Source: a virus
Length of the DNA: 64,000 bases
Reading direction: 5' to 3' (one strand)
IMG/VR virus record: IMGVR_UViG_3300031578_000010
Span: 1 to 64,000 of that record
Position numbers and translations under genes: made by a program. Positions within the stretch are counted from its first letter, which is position 1. Each line of letters begins with the position of its first letter. This document shows, in pieces, positions 48,926 through 58,646 of the stretch. Under the pieces are notes generated by a model. That model saw only the letters and a program-made list of their open reading frames with translations, was not told where the DNA came from and did no database searches.

Positions 48926-50951
48926 TTTGTTTTATTACACTCCTTCTTTCGATTCTTTTAACCACTGCAACATCCGGCAGCTGGCTTCTTAATTCCTTCA
49001 AATGGGATATTACAATAACAGAACTAAAATTATTCCTCAAAGAATATAATAGATTAACCAACCGCTTCCTTGCCTTATCATCTAAGGAAGAGAAAACCTC
49101 ATCTAAAAATAATAAATCACAATTCATACTCGAACTCTTGGCGGCTAATTCTGATAACCCTAAACCGATAGCAAGAATTATAGACTGTTTCTCGCCTCCA
49201 GAATACGATTCGAAATCGGCTATGCCTTCAGGAGATATTATGAATATATCCAATTTCTCTTTATAATTCCCCGATTTAGTTTTTGCGCCTGTTGTGAATT
49301 CTGCACTTATTCCCTCATCAGAGAGTATATCAAGATATTTATTTACTTTCTCATTTAAGACAGGCAGCACATTTTCTATTATTATTTGTCTTACACCTCC
49401 TGTTTTAGAAAACATTTCTACTACAAATTCTTGATTTCTTGTTTTCTTAACTAATTCCTCCCGTTCTTTATCTAATACGTTCGCGGCCTTTATCTCCGCC
49501 TGCATTCGTTCTATTTCACGATTAGCTCCTGCAAGTTTAGTCTGATGCTCTGCAACCGTACCTTTTGTTTTAAGAAGCCCTTTCCTTAATCTCTCTAACC
49601 TGTCAGCAGAATAATCCTCCGCTTTTATATCTTCTAAAATAATTGTAGCCCTATTCCTTGCCGCTTCTTTTCGTTTGGTTTCGACTTCTATTTCTTCAAT
49701 TTCGCTATCAACCTTCAGGAGCTTTTGTGTTTCACGAATCCTGTCCTGTAAATCTTCAGCAGTTGGCAAAGAAATAATCTTCTCTCTTTTCCTTTCCAAA
49801 GTATCGAGCCTTTTAGTAATTTCTCCTATCTGTTTCTTTAACGCCTGGTATTTATTCCCTGCTATCGTTAAAACTTCCTTTTCATGATCCATTAATTTAG
49901 TTTTTACTTCTTCCGTATATTCGCGCTGGCACTCCGAACATATTTTCTTTTTCTGAATATAATTAATCTTATCCTTTGCATTCTTTGCTTGCAACTTGGA
50001 AGAGATTTTTCCTTCCGTCTTTTCTTTTAATATAGTATTTCTTTCTGCAATTTCTGCCTCTATCTCTTTTAATCCTCCTCTTACAATTTGAACATTATCT
50101 AATTGAAGTTCAAGATCTTTTATTTTTTCAGCGCTATCGCCTGATATCTCTTTCAGTTGGTCTTTTCTTCGATTCAAAGAATTTAATTCTTTGGCAGTAT
50201 TTTTTAAAGTATTCCTTGCAGAAGTATCAGCGGCCTCAAGGCGCTGTAATTTCTTCACTAACTCGTTTAAATTACTATATTTCTCTTCTGCTTCCTGTAA
50301 AGTCTCTTTATAGACCTGGACCACTTCTTGTAAACTTTTTAATTCCTTTTTTAATCTGACCCTATTTCGCAATTCAAGTTCAGTATCAATCATTTTTATC
50401 CTATCTTTTGAAATAAATAGTTTCGCCCGGGATATGTCCGAACATTTATTTAATATTAAAAGGCCAAGAAAATTTGTTAAAAGTTCGTATCTCTCAGATG
50501 ATCTCAGAGAAACAATCTTTGCAAGATCTCCTTGTCCAAATAAAACAGAATTTCTAAATGCTTCAAAATCAAATCCAATTAAATTTACAATTTCCTTATC
50601 AGTATCCTTCAGCCCCTTCCCGAACACCTCCCCCGTAGTCAAACAAGTAAAGCGAACTGCCCCATGATTGCCAGGATCTCGGCTTCTAATTACTTCATAA
50701 TTATTTCCATTATGTTCAAATTCAAATGCCGCAGAACCAGAATTGGCCCCACGTCTTAATATCTGGGCCTTTGTAACGCCCCATCTTGTTGTCTGCCCGA
50801 ATAAAGCGAAAGTAATAGCCTCGAAAATTGAAGACTTCCCTGCGCCGTTCGGGCCTACTATTAAAGAGAGCTGCTCAGAATAAAAATTGAATATATTAGT
50901 TTTCGTTCCATATTTAAACAAATTATTTATTTCGATTTTTATCGGCTTCAT
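48918..50951 (-). CDS. SbcC/Rad50-like (T4 gp46-like) recombination nuclease subunit
   Basis: This 677-aa protein has Walker A GPNGAGKS (33-40), long coiled coils, the zinc-hook CxxC at C338/C341 (CSECQ), the signature YSGGEKQ (583-589) and Walker B LLFLDE (613-618). With the SbcD-like partner it resects DNA ends for recombination. The two genes overlap by 29 bases. Confidence 0.92.
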   Translation of the reverse strand: MKPIKIEINNLFKYGTKTNIFNFYSEQLSLIVGPNGAGKSSIFEAITFALFGQTTRWGVTKAQILRRGANSGSAAFEFEHNGNNYEVIRSRDPGNHGAVRFTCLTTGEVFGKGLKDTDKEIVNLIGFDFEAFRNSVLFGQGDLAKIVSLRSSERYELLTNFLGLLILNKCSDISRAKLFISKDRIKMIDTELELRNRVRLKKELKSLQEVVQVYKETLQEAEEKYSNLNELVKKLQRLEAADTSARNTLKNTAKELNSLNRRKDQLKEISGDSAEKIKDLELQLDNVQIVRGGLKEIEAEIAERNTILKEKTEGKISSKLQAKNAKDKINYIQKKKICSECQREYTEEVKTKLMDHEKEVLTIAGNKYQALKKQIGEITKRLDTLERKREKIISLPTAEDLQDRIRETQKLLKVDSEIEEIEVETKRKEAARNRATIILEDIKAEDYSADRLERLRKGLLKTKGTVAEHQTKLAGANREIERMQAEIKAANVLDKEREELVKKTRNQEFVVEMFSKTGGVRQIIIENVLPVLNEKVNKYLDILSDEGISAEFTTGAKTKSGNYKEKLDIFIISPEGIADFESYSGGEKQSIILAIGLGLSELAAKSSSMNCDLLFLDEVFSSLDDKARKRLVNLLYSLRNNFSSVIVISHLKELRSQLPDVAVVKRIERRSVIKQNV

Positions 50952-51957
50952 AAAGGATCTCCTTAGTTATATCCGTGATTTCCTGCCTATTCTTTTCCTT
51001 TGCAAACCTGTTAATATATCTCTTCAGATTCCCTTTCAATGACCCGTTGTTATTTATAGTTTCATCTTGACGCCGGCCTTTCGATTTAATTTTCCAGGTA
51101 ACTTTATTCACAACAGATCCTTTCTTCTTTATTTTTTCTATAACTTCTTTTATAGGGATGTCCTTTATATCTTTCTTCCTACAATTAACCACAATTTTAT
51201 AAATTGCATTAGGTATCAAATGCCCTTTTACTCCTTCCTTATTCACAATTATCTGAACTAAAGATTTATTTTCAATGGGAATGCTATGTAATTTCCCATT
51301 ATTATAATATAAAAATCTTTTCTCATCTTCCCGCTCCCCGAAATCCAAATAATCGGGGCTGCCACAATAATAGAAATTATCCAAATTTTGTGGTTTATGT
51401 AAATGGCCAAGGATAAAATATTTGGCCTCAAAGTATTTATTAAACCCTTCTCTATTTATTCCACTTAATAACGCAAAGTTAGAAGCGCCAACGGTTGCCC
51501 CATTAATTAATAAATGGGCAAAGACACACTCATAACTCCCTTGGAATTCTTTACAGATTTGTTTTATATATTTATTATCCTGTTCCATTTGAAGTTTGAA
51601 AGGCAATATAAGGAATCTTTTCCCATCCCTTGTAAACCTGGACGGTTCCATTACAACCCGCAACCTCTTGTCCCGGAAAGGGACAAGAGGCGCGAGCGTC
51701 GTTGTTCTGACCCCTACATCATGATTGCCGGGAAACAGCACTACTTCGAAATAATTTGTGTATTCCTTTATTAATTGATTAAATTTTGCCCTCAGACTAT
51801 TGGATATCATCAGATGCTCATATATGTCTCCAGCGACTATTAAGAATTGGGCTTCTTTCCTTTTCGCATAGTTAAAGATCTGATGTAGAATTTTAAACCG
51901 ATCCAGCCCGGGAATTTCCTCGCCAATATGTAAGTCGGCCGTGCAAACAAACCGCAT
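50923..51957 (-). CDS. SbcD/Mre11-like (T4 gp47-like) nuclease subunit
   Basis: This 344-aa calcineurin-like phosphoesterase has DLHIG (D8, H10), GDIYE, FPGNHDVG, HLL, GHLHKPQ and YCGSPDYLDFGE, the full set for Mre11/SbcD. It acts with the adjacent SbcC-like protein. The C-terminal region is basic, as for DNA-binding or partner-binding parts of the family. Confidence 0.92.
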   Translation of the reverse strand: MRFVCTADLHIGEEIPGLDRFKILHQIFNYAKRKEAQFLIVAGDIYEHLMISNSLRAKFNQLIKEYTNYFEVVLFPGNHDVGVRTTTLAPLVPFRDKRLRVVMEPSRFTRDGKRFLILPFKLQMEQDNKYIKQICKEFQGSYECVFAHLLINGATVGASNFALLSGINREGFNKYFEAKYFILGHLHKPQNLDNFYYCGSPDYLDFGEREDEKRFLYYNNGKLHSIPIENKSLVQIIVNKEGVKGHLIPNAIYKIVVNCRKKDIKDIPIKEVIEKIKKKGSVVNKVTWKIKSKGRRQDETINNNGSLKGNLKRYINRFAKEKNRQEITDITKEILYEADKNRNK

Positions 51958-51996
51958 AATTTCATCCTTTCATTATCGACTTCCTTCTTTGTTTGG

Positions 51997-53046
51997 TTAT
52001 GCGGTTTCTAAAAGCAGGCCGGCAAGGCTTTCCATTTCAGTCCTTTTTATATTATCCGTTATTTTTCCTGCAACAAATGCAAAGGCGAAAGCAGCGCCGA
52101 GAAGCGTCGGCTCCTCGTTCTTATACCTTTCAAGAACTCCTTCCTCGAATTTCTTCGAGAACTTATATTTTATCCGAATCTTCTCTAACCAAGCCGGGAA
52201 TTTATCCACAGGAAGTGCTCTCTTTCTGGCCTTTTCTGCCATGGTTGATACTCCGCCCATTGCGCCCTCCAATTTAACGCAAAGCGCGTCTTCCATTTCA
52301 ATTTGTAGCCTGGACGCGGGCGCCTCGTCCTTCCCCAATTTATCAAAGCGCGCCCTAAAATAGCGCTTTAATGAATTTCCCAACATAATCCGCGGCAGAA
52401 TATAAGATGAAGGACTCTCGCGATATATCGCCAAGTCAAGTTTCGGCGAATGAAGGGCAAATTCAGAATTAGAGGCGATTATTCCTGCAAAATTCCCTCC
52501 CAAATTTTCGAACCCCTTCGTGAAAACTCGATTTGGCAGGATAACCCGGATGATCATTTCGTTATCCTGGAAAGCGGAAGATTCGATAATGATCTCTTCT
52601 TTCAAGACTGTTATGAAAACGCCAAGAAATAACTCGTGTGTGAAACGGATATCCTTGCCGAAAATAAATCCCCGAACGAATTTGCCCAGCATGTCTATTC
52701 CCCACTTCTCTTCCTTCGGCAAGGAAGCGAGGAACCAATTAAAGATATCCGCTCGGATATCAGGCGACAATGCCTTATAGAAATCCTCCGGAATTTTGAA
52801 TCTTTTAATCAACTGGCTGAAGGCCAGAGGAGATATCTTACATATCTCGGGGCTCTTTTTCCCAATGATGAAATCAGGATAAACTAAATTATTGGACGGA
52901 GATACACGGAGGTTAGAGGCTTTCCCGCTTACCTCCTTAATTCCTTTGTGCGCAGCCTGAAGAAGATTTCTTATTTCCGCGAACTCTTTCTTGTTGTCCA
53001 CCTTCTTTGCTTCCTGCTCCTTTGTTACCGTTGTTTCTTCCGACAT
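51997..53046 (-). CDS. DUF932-like phage protein
   Basis: This protein of 349 residues has a helix-rich middle (KISPLAFSQLIKRFKIPEDFYKAL, DIRADIFNWFLASLPK, RFVRG-type FVRGFIFGKDIRFT) with the pattern of DUF932/TIGR03299 phage-plasmid proteins. Function is unknown. Codons are clearly GC-richer than in flanking genes. ATG at 53046 follows AGGAAGGAGCACACC; the in-frame start at 53085 is less likely. Confidence 0.6.
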   Translation of the reverse strand: MSEETTVTKEQEAKKVDNKKEFAEIRNLLQAAHKGIKEVSGKASNLRVSPSNNLVYPDFIIGKKSPEICKISPLAFSQLIKRFKIPEDFYKALSPDIRADIFNWFLASLPKEEKWGIDMLGKFVRGFIFGKDIRFTHELFLGVFITVLKEEIIIESSAFQDNEMIIRVILPNRVFTKGFENLGGNFAGIIASNSEFALHSPKLDLAIYRESPSSYILPRIMLGNSLKRYFRARFDKLGKDEAPASRLQIEMEDALCVKLEGAMGGVSTMAEKARKRALPVDKFPAWLEKIRIKYKFSKKFEEGVLERYKNEEPTLLGAAFAFAFVAGKITDNIKRTEMESLAGLLLETA

Positions 53047-53059
53047 GGTGTGCTCCTTC

Positions 53060-54052
53060 CTAAAAGCGTGACTGAATATAGTCACTCGTTATTTTTAAAA
53101 ACCTTTTTCTTGTATTCTTTTTAGAAAGCAAAACTTCCAGAAACTTCTTCTGGCTTCTTTCAGTAATATCCTCGAATACAAACTTGCCCTTTTTCTTCCT
53201 TAGAATTTTTCCTTCCCTGGCCCAAAGAAATAATTCCTTCGCTTTATCTATTCCTTTATCAAAAGTAATGTAGAAACGTCCTACTCTAAAAGGCGGACAA
53301 ATCTTAGATTTAACAACCTTAGCAAAAACAAAGTTTGAAGTTTCCTTTTGCCCTTCCTTTTCCGTTTTTACTCGTCTAATTTCAATCCGAACAGAAGCCC
53401 AAAACTTTAGCGCCCTTCCTCCCGGCGTCGTCTTCCCGCCACGAGAAAAGCCCCAGCCTATTTTATCCCTTTCTTGATTTAAGAATATAACGAGAACCTT
53501 TTTAATATCTGCCAATGCTGCTATTTTTCGAAGCGCCTTCCCCATCATTCTTGCCTGAAGCGCTACCGTTTCGTCATCCATTTCCCCTTCGAGTTCTTTC
53601 TTTGGAACTAAAGCGGCAACGCTATCAATAACAATCGTTTTTAGTTTGCCACCTTTTATTAATTCTCGAACAATTCCAAGAGCTTGTTCCCCGTAACTGG
53701 GCTGACTTAAATATAAATCCTCTATATTTACTCCTATTTTTTTGGCATAGGCAGGATCTAAAGCGTGCTCGGCATCTACTATTCCAGCAGGACCAAAAGT
53801 CTTTTGAGTATTGGCCAAAATTTTAAGAGCAAGAGAAGTCTTGCCGGCCGACTCCGGTCCATATAATTCTATTATTCTGCCAAAAGGAAGCCCTTTCCCG
53901 CCTAATGCCTTGTCAAGAGAAACCGATCCAGTTGATACACAAATGCCAGGATCAAGAGGTTTATCTCCAAGGCGCATGATCGAACCTTTTCCATATTTCT
54001 TCTCGATCAGCGCCATAGTTTTAACTATGGTATTCTTTTTCTTCTTTTTCAT
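53060..54052 (-). CDS. recA: RecA recombinase (bacterial type)
   Basis: This protein of 330 residues is a bacterial-type RecA: KKYGKGSIMRLGD, STGSVSLDKALGGKGLPFG, Walker A GPESAGKTS, AEHALDP, DSVAALVPKKELEGEM, FLNQERDKIG, TTPGGRALKFWASVRIEIRR. The C-terminal domain is present but differs from cellular RecA and lacks the long acidic tail. T4-like phages normally carry UvsX instead. The start ATG at 54052 overlaps the preceding gene region closely; a TTG at 54064 is the alternative. Confidence 0.92.
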   Translation of the reverse strand: MKKKKKNTIVKTMALIEKKYGKGSIMRLGDKPLDPGICVSTGSVSLDKALGGKGLPFGRIIELYGPESAGKTSLALKILANTQKTFGPAGIVDAEHALDPAYAKKIGVNIEDLYLSQPSYGEQALGIVRELIKGGKLKTIVIDSVAALVPKKELEGEMDDETVALQARMMGKALRKIAALADIKKVLVIFLNQERDKIGWGFSRGGKTTPGGRALKFWASVRIEIRRVKTEKEGQKETSNFVFAKVVKSKICPPFRVGRFYITFDKGIDKAKELFLWAREGKILRKKKGKFVFEDITERSQKKFLEVLLSKKNTRKRFLKITSDYIQSRF

Positions 54053-54057
54053 GTTAT

Positions 54058-54735
54058 CTACCAATTAAGCTCGTCCTCGTCGTCGTCGTCATCGTCTTCA
54101 CTTTTCTTGCCCTTTTTCTTTTTTCCGCCTTTCTTCCCTTTTTTGTTTTTCTTGCTCTTTTTCTTGTTTCTTTTCTTGGATTTCTTTTCCTCCTCCTCTT
54201 CCTCGTCGTCTTCATCCTCGTCGTCGTCGTCATCGTCGTCCTCTTCCTCGTCGTCGTCATCGTCGTCGTCTTCATCTTCTTCTTCCTCGTCGTCATCCCC
54301 ATCTTCGTCATCGTCGTCATCGTCAGTTTCTTCCGGCTCCTCGCGATCCTTCTTTCCCTTTTTCAAAGAAAAGACCTCGTCGACTTTACACTTCGGTGTG
54401 CCATCGTCGTTCACGCTATCCGTATGAACGATTGAAATTCGGACCTTTTTCCCTTGCAGAATAGAAATGTCGAACTTCCCTGTTTTGAATTTCATCCCGC
54501 CAAGAAGCCGTTTGAGCCACCTGCCCGTTTTATTTTTTGGGCGGGCATCGAAAGGAGACCATGCTCGCATTTCTACTCCCTTGTGTTTCCCTTTCAGTAT
54601 TTTAAAAGACCATTTTAATTGAATACCGTACTTTCCATCCTCCTTTTCTATCTTGGTTATTTGGGCAAGATAGATATCCTCCGGAATTGAAAACCCGGCG
54701 CTTTTCGGTGACATAGGAATTCTGAGGCGCTTCAT
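54058..54735 (-). CDS. Probable ssDNA-binding protein with acidic and basic low-complexity tail
   Basis: This 225-aa protein has a globular N-terminal 125 residues with a DUF669-like pattern (EDIYLAQITKIEKEDGKYGIQLKWSFKIL, WLKRLLGGM, GKKVRISIVHT) that suggests an OB-type DNA-binding domain. Then comes a run of about 55 Asp/Glu residues, a Lys-rich block and a final acidic patch. Acidic C-terminal tails are typical of phage and bacterial SSBs. It sits between RecA and the clamp loader, consistent with replication and recombination. The opposite-strand Ser-rich and Thr/Met-rich frames here are shadows of the GAC/GAT repeats. Confidence 0.65.
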   Translation of the reverse strand: MKRLRIPMSPKSAGFSIPEDIYLAQITKIEKEDGKYGIQLKWSFKILKGKHKGVEMRAWSPFDARPKNKTGRWLKRLLGGMKFKTGKFDISILQGKKVRISIVHTDSVNDDGTPKCKVDEVFSLKKGKKDREEPEETDDDDDDEDGDDDEEEEDEDDDDDDDEEEDDDDDDDEDEDDEEEEEEKKSKKRNKKKSKKNKKGKKGGKKKKGKKSEDDDDDDEDELNW

Positions 54736-55016
54736 TTCTTGCTCCTTTTCTTCTCTTTCCTTGCCTTGATTTCCTTTATATAGTCAGCAATGTCCTCCTG
54801 GACTTGCTTCCGACATTCTGCTATTAATCTCTTCGATACAAGTCTTATTTTCTTTTTATTCTTTAACTTATCATTCGTCAAAACAATAGTTTGTTCATAG
54901 AAAGCATAAAAACGTGTCGTATGAAAACCGCTAATAAGCAAATTCTCTTCGAAAGCCCTCCTAACAACAAATATTTTTTTAGTTAATCTTTCTAAAGAAT
55001 TTAATATATTTGGCAT
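54732..55016 (-). CDS. Small basic protein in the replication cluster, unknown
   Basis: This 94-aa protein is helical and Lys/Arg-rich (LERLTKKIFVVRRAFEENLL, LKNKKKIRLVSKRLIAECRK). It overlaps the clamp loader by one base and the SSB-like gene by four. It may be a replication accessory. Family not recognised. Confidence 0.65.
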   Translation of the reverse strand: MPNILNSLERLTKKIFVVRRAFEENLLISGFHTTRFYAFYEQTIVLTNDKLKNKKKIRLVSKRLIAECRKQVQEDIADYIKEIKARKEKKRSKK

Positions 55017-55876
55017 TACTTCCTCCTCTGATTTTTCTTTATCTTTATAAATGCAGAAATTAATTGCAACGATTTGACACAGCCCAGTCGCATCCTCATA
55101 TCACATTCAGCAAGATTTAAAACGGCAACCATATTTCTATTTTCTATCGCTTCATCTGTCATTACTTTAAAAAGATATTCGGGCTCCATCTTATAAGCGT
55201 AATTTGCAAACTCACCTATATTTAAAGAGAAAACATCCTCGATTATTTCATCATTTAAATCGGCGCCATTTTTCTTTGCTTCTAATAAATGCAATAAACG
55301 TCGGGCATCTCCATTAGATTCCATAATTATCAATTTAAATTGGTTTTTCTTTATCTTAATATTCTCCACTTGAATAACTCGTTTTGCTAAGACCTCCATA
55401 TCCTTTTTATCAATCTTTTTAAAATGACAAATAGAGCAACGGGAAATGATCGGCTCTATAACCTTGTTTATATAATTACAAGATAAAATAAAACGGCAAT
55501 TATCGGAATATATCTCCATCATCCTTCTAAGAGCATGTTGGGCATCCTTTGTTATTTCGCTGGCTTCATCCAAAAATACTATTTTATATTTTCCAAAACC
55601 TTTAGTCCTGGCAAATTCCTTTACCTTCCCTCTAATAACATCAATTCCGCGTTCTGAACTCGCGTTTAATTCCAGAAGAGAATTCTTCCAATCTGCTCCG
55701 AATATTTCTCTTGCAATTATTATCGCCACAGATGTTTTGCCCGTTCCAGCATCTCCTGAGAATAAAAGGTTGGGGATAATATGTTCTTTTTCAATAAACT
55801 TTTTTATTACTTTTATAATAGAGTCCTGGCCTATAACTTCATCAAATTTATTTGGTCTATATTTCTCTATAAACAT
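55016..55876 (-). CDS. Clamp loader ATPase (RFC small subunit / T4 gp44-like)
   Basis: This 286-aa protein reads like archaeal RFC small subunits and T4 gp44: [16 protein letters not shown], Walker [10 protein letters not shown] (41-49), [15 protein letters not shown], Walker B IVFLDE (99-104), [23 protein letters not shown], and the SRC motif (145-147). It loads the clamp onto primed DNA. Bacterial DnaX/HolB features are absent, unlike the polymerase, which is bacterial DnaE. It sits with the collar-only partner at 57226. Confidence 0.92.
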   Translation of the reverse strand: MFIEKYRPNKFDEVIGQDSIIKVIKKFIEKEHIIPNLLFSGDAGTGKTSVAIIIAREIFGADWKNSLLELNASSERGIDVIRGKVKEFARTKGFGKYKIVFLDEASEITKDAQHALRRMMEIYSDNCRFILSCNYINKVIEPIISRCSICHFKKIDKKDMEVLAKRVIQVENIKIKKNQFKLIIMESNGDARRLLHLLEAKKNGADLNDEIIEDVFSLNIGEFANYAYKMEPEYLFKVMTDEAIENRNMVAVLNLAECDMRMRLGCVKSLQLISAFIKIKKNQRRK

Positions 55877-55887
55877 CTCAACCTCGT

Positions 55888-56340
55888 TTAAATTAAGGAA
55901 CGATCAGGTTTTTTTATCAGTATAACTCCTTTAGTTTTCTTCCCCCATACAACCTTTTGCCCAGTTAAATTAAAGCCGAATTTCTCAAAAAACCTAATCG
56001 ATCTTTTGTTCTTTGCCATGGCCTCCGTCCATATTACTTTATCTCGATAAATAATAAGGAACTTTTTTAAAACCCTCCCAGCGTTTCCATCCCCCGGCAT
56101 CTTAGTAACAATTTCAGATATATGGCAATCCCCACAATGACGCTTAACACCATGAAACCTTGTATTTACTTTATATATTCGATAAATTATTACAACATTA
56201 TCTTGAAAAATTACTTGATTCCTTTTTATCGGATCCTCTAATTTTGCAGCATAATATCTCTTTATATACGGAAATATATTATCATATTTCAGAAATATTT
56301 TCTTTATCTTATCTAAATCATTAATAGTTGCGAATTTCAT
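55888..56340 (-). CDS. GNAT-family N-acetyltransferase
   Basis: This 150-aa protein has GNAT features: [13 protein letters not shown] as motif A region and [17 protein letters not shown] as motif B. An HCGDCH segment adds possible metal binding. ATG at 56340 has AGGGGT correctly spaced. It is downstream of and nearly overlapping a PLP enzyme. Mom-like DNA modification is a possible role but not shown. Confidence 0.75.
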   Translation of the reverse strand: MKFATINDLDKIKKIFLKYDNIFPYIKRYYAAKLEDPIKRNQVIFQDNVVIIYRIYKVNTRFHGVKRHCGDCHISEIVTKMPGDGNAGRVLKKFLIIYRDKVIWTEAMAKNKRSIRFFEKFGFNLTGQKVVWGKKTKGVILIKKPDRSLI

Positions 56341-56342
56341 CG

Positions 56343-57236
56343 TCAACCCCTAATGATATTGGCGTTGCCAACTACCCAAAAACAAACCTTGTCCTTCTTC
56401 TTGTCAATCAATTTCTCTCTAATCATAAAATCATAGGCCTTAGATTCATATATATTATCCAATTCAAATCCAACATTTATATGTAAAGCCTTAGAATAGG
56501 AATATTTTCCACTATAATATTTAAACTTATAACAAAATCTTGGCAAACCAATTCCAGAATATATAACAGGCCTTCTATCATGACCGAAAGGTTGAATGGC
56601 TATTATCTTCTTTAATTTAAGCTTATATCTTAGAACACCCGACATAATTCCTGAAAATGTTAATCCGCTCCCTACAATAACAACCATCGTATCTATAAAC
56701 TCAGGGATATTTTTAACTTGGTGCGCTGTTACATCGATTATTGACTTCCGATCCGAAGATACGTTCATCCCAAAAGCAACCAAAAACATAGGGCGCTCTT
56801 TAGCAAGAGTTTTTAACCTGCTATATAGAACATTATTAAACCCATAATGTTCAGATACAACCTTTATCTCAGAGCCCAACTTCTTAGCAATACGAATAGT
56901 CCGATAATTCGATAAAGCCTTTTCAACCGTTGTCCCTCCAATTCCAATAATAGACTTAAAACCTAACTCCTTCGCAACCCTCGAAACTATTGTTCCTTGT
57001 GGCGAAGATACCGAAGTTGCTGTTGCTACCGTTCTATTAAAAGAAGAAATTATCTGTTTCCTATTAGATAGTAGCAAGGTGAGACACTGGCGAACTTTCC
57101 CGCCGTTTATTTGGTTATATAATTTGTGACAAGATCTAAATCGCCCAAACGGCTTAAATAGATCATCTCGCTTAAAATAAATTCCATCATATTCCTCAAC
57201 AGGAGTTAAATCATATATTCCGTATTTATTTTTCAT
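56343..57236 (-). CDS. PLP-dependent enzyme, fold type II
   Basis: This 297-aa protein has features of fold-type II PLP enzymes (cysteine synthase/ACC deaminase group): LTPVEEYDGIYFKRDDLF, NGGKVRQ with probable PLP lysine at K47, SSPQGTIVSRVAKELGF, IIGIGG, and the phosphate-loop-like VVIVGSGLTFSGIM. Substrate unknown. It lies between a clamp-loader collar protein and the GNAT gene, so nucleotide or DNA modification is plausible. Confidence 0.8.
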   Translation of the reverse strand: MKNKYGIYDLTPVEEYDGIYFKRDDLFKPFGRFRSCHKLYNQINGGKVRQCLTLLLSNRKQIISSFNRTVATATSVSSPQGTIVSRVAKELGFKSIIGIGGTTVEKALSNYRTIRIAKKLGSEIKVVSEHYGFNNVLYSRLKTLAKERPMFLVAFGMNVSSDRKSIIDVTAHQVKNIPEFIDTMVVIVGSGLTFSGIMSGVLRYKLKLKKIIAIQPFGHDRRPVIYSGIGLPRFCYKFKYYSGKYSYSKALHINVGFELDNIYESKAYDFMIREKLIDKKKDKVCFWVVGNANIIRG

Positions 57237-57783
57237 TTTGACCCCTTGTAGGAAAACTATAATAAAACCTCATAAAGGGGCTATATTTCGGATTAAAACA
57301 AGACAATAAAAAATGTACTATCCTTCTTTCAGTATAATATAATAACTGATCTATTCTATTTATTAAATTAATATTCTCTAAATCGTTTTCATCCAGGTTA
57401 CTTATAATCCACTTCAATAAAACCTCCAACGGAGGTTTCTCTCTTTCTAAGGAATTAAAAACCTGTTTTCTATTCTTATTTGAAAAGATCAAAGAGAGTG
57501 TATGGAAAATATTGCTTCCTTCTGTCTTTCCATAATAAAGAACTTTATTAACCAAATGTTTGACTTTTTGGATTCTATCTTCTTTCGCTGTTCTTAGATC
57601 AATATCACAGGAACTTCTTTTTATTATAGAATTTAATTTCCTTATATCTAATCTCCCAGCATCCAAATCTATTATTATCTTAGATTTAATTAACTGTTTT
57701 GCCAACATCTTATTTAGAGTAATTTTGTCTAAAGATATTGCATCTTTAAAGATCTCTTTATCGCAAACAAGCAACCTAATCAT
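57226..57783 (-). CDS. Probable clamp loader collar-only subunit (gp62/RFC-large C-terminal-like)
   Basis: This 185-aa protein lacks an ATPase domain. Residues about 85-165 follow the RFC collar pattern: SNIFHTLSLIFSNKNRKQVF, PPLEVLLKWIISNLDENDLE, INRIDQLLYYTERRIVHFLL. T4 clamp loader has gp44 plus the ATPase-less gp62 (187 aa), and this fits that layout with the RFC-small-like gene at 55016. Its ATG overlaps the preceding methyltransferase stop. Assignment is by pattern, not by strong similarity. Confidence 0.55.
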   Translation of the reverse strand: MIRLLVCDKEIFKDAISLDKITLNKMLAKQLIKSKIIIDLDAGRLDIRKLNSIIKRSSCDIDLRTAKEDRIQKVKHLVNKVLYYGKTEGSNIFHTLSLIFSNKNRKQVFNSLEREKPPLEVLLKWIISNLDENDLENINLINRIDQLLYYTERRIVHFLLSCFNPKYSPFMRFYYSFPTRGQNEK

Positions 57784-58646
57784 TATATTCTCTGAAATAT
57801 TTGAGCATATTCGTGGACTCGAACTAAATTATGATTTCCTTTTGTGAACATCCCGATTCGCTGTATAGCCGGCGTTCCCCTAAAAATAATAGGAATCTCT
57901 TCCAACATTTTAAAACCTGTTCGGTGCATTCTTGCAGTGTCATGATTCATTCCCTGTAAATATCCATCCAAATCTCTAACCAAACCAATAACCCAAACTG
58001 AAATAGCCCCTTTCTTTAATATTCTATAACTCTCGTTTATTGATTTCTGAATTCCTTTATTAAACTCATCGTATGTTCCTAACATTGATAAATCTTTCTT
58101 TCCTCCTCGATAGTGTTCCACATTCCAATAAGGCGGGCAAGTAATAAGAAAGTCTGCAATTTCATCCTCAACCATTGGAACAGATCTTGAATCGCCACAT
58201 ATTATCTTAACTTTTTTAGATACCTTATTTCTTTTCGCCCTCCGCAAAATTGCCTCACATTCGTTCTTTCTAATTTCAATTCCAATATAATCCATTCCAT
58301 GGCGGGCCGCCATAATTGCCCTTGTCCCTCCCCCAGCGAAAGGATCGTAACATATCCCCTTCTTGGGAGCGTATCTATTAAAAATCCAATACGCTGTCGC
58401 TGGATTAAAAACACTTTGAGAATTCCTATAACAAGATTTCTTAGATTGATTTTCTGGCTGAAGGCAAGCCGCTCTTTCGGATCCAAAATAGGCGGAATCC
58501 CCAATATGCCTTTTCTGCCTTCTAACCTCTGGATCAGATAAATATGACTCCCAAACTGTAAATGGCGGAGCCGGCAATCTGCCCACAGATGTTTTAAAAT
58601 CGCCAACTATCTGGCCAAATAGGTCTTTAACTTGTTTTCTTGACAT
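57783..58646 (-). CDS. DNA methyltransferase-like protein, paralogue 2
   Basis: This 287-aa protein has DPFAGGGTRAIMAARHG (motif I) and DFLITCPPYW (motif IV), as in the genes at 41651 and 58646. N-terminal DLFGQIVGDFKT and SVFNPATAYWIFNRYAPKKGI blocks are shared. It directly follows paralogue 3 in the operon. Sequence differences in the distal third could give each copy its own target. Confidence 0.85.
   Translation of the reverse strand: MSRKQVKDLFGQIVGDFKTSVGRLPAPPFTVWESYLSDPEVRRQKRHIGDSAYFGSERAACLQPENQSKKSCYRNSQSVFNPATAYWIFNRYAPKKGICYDPFAGGGTRAIMAARHGMDYIGIEIRKNECEAILRRAKRNKVSKKVKIICGDSRSVPMVEDEIADFLITCPPYWNVEHYRGGKKDLSMLGTYDEFNKGIQKSINESYRILKKGAISVWVIGLVRDLDGYLQGMNHDTARMHRTGFKMLEEIPIIFRGTPAIQRIGMFTKGNHNLVRVHEYAQIFQRI

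Noticed and set aside
54107-54427. Poly-serine plus-strand frame and Thr/Met-rich minus-strand frame
   Set aside because: Both are alternative readings of the GAC/GAT (Asp) repeats in the SSB-like gene.
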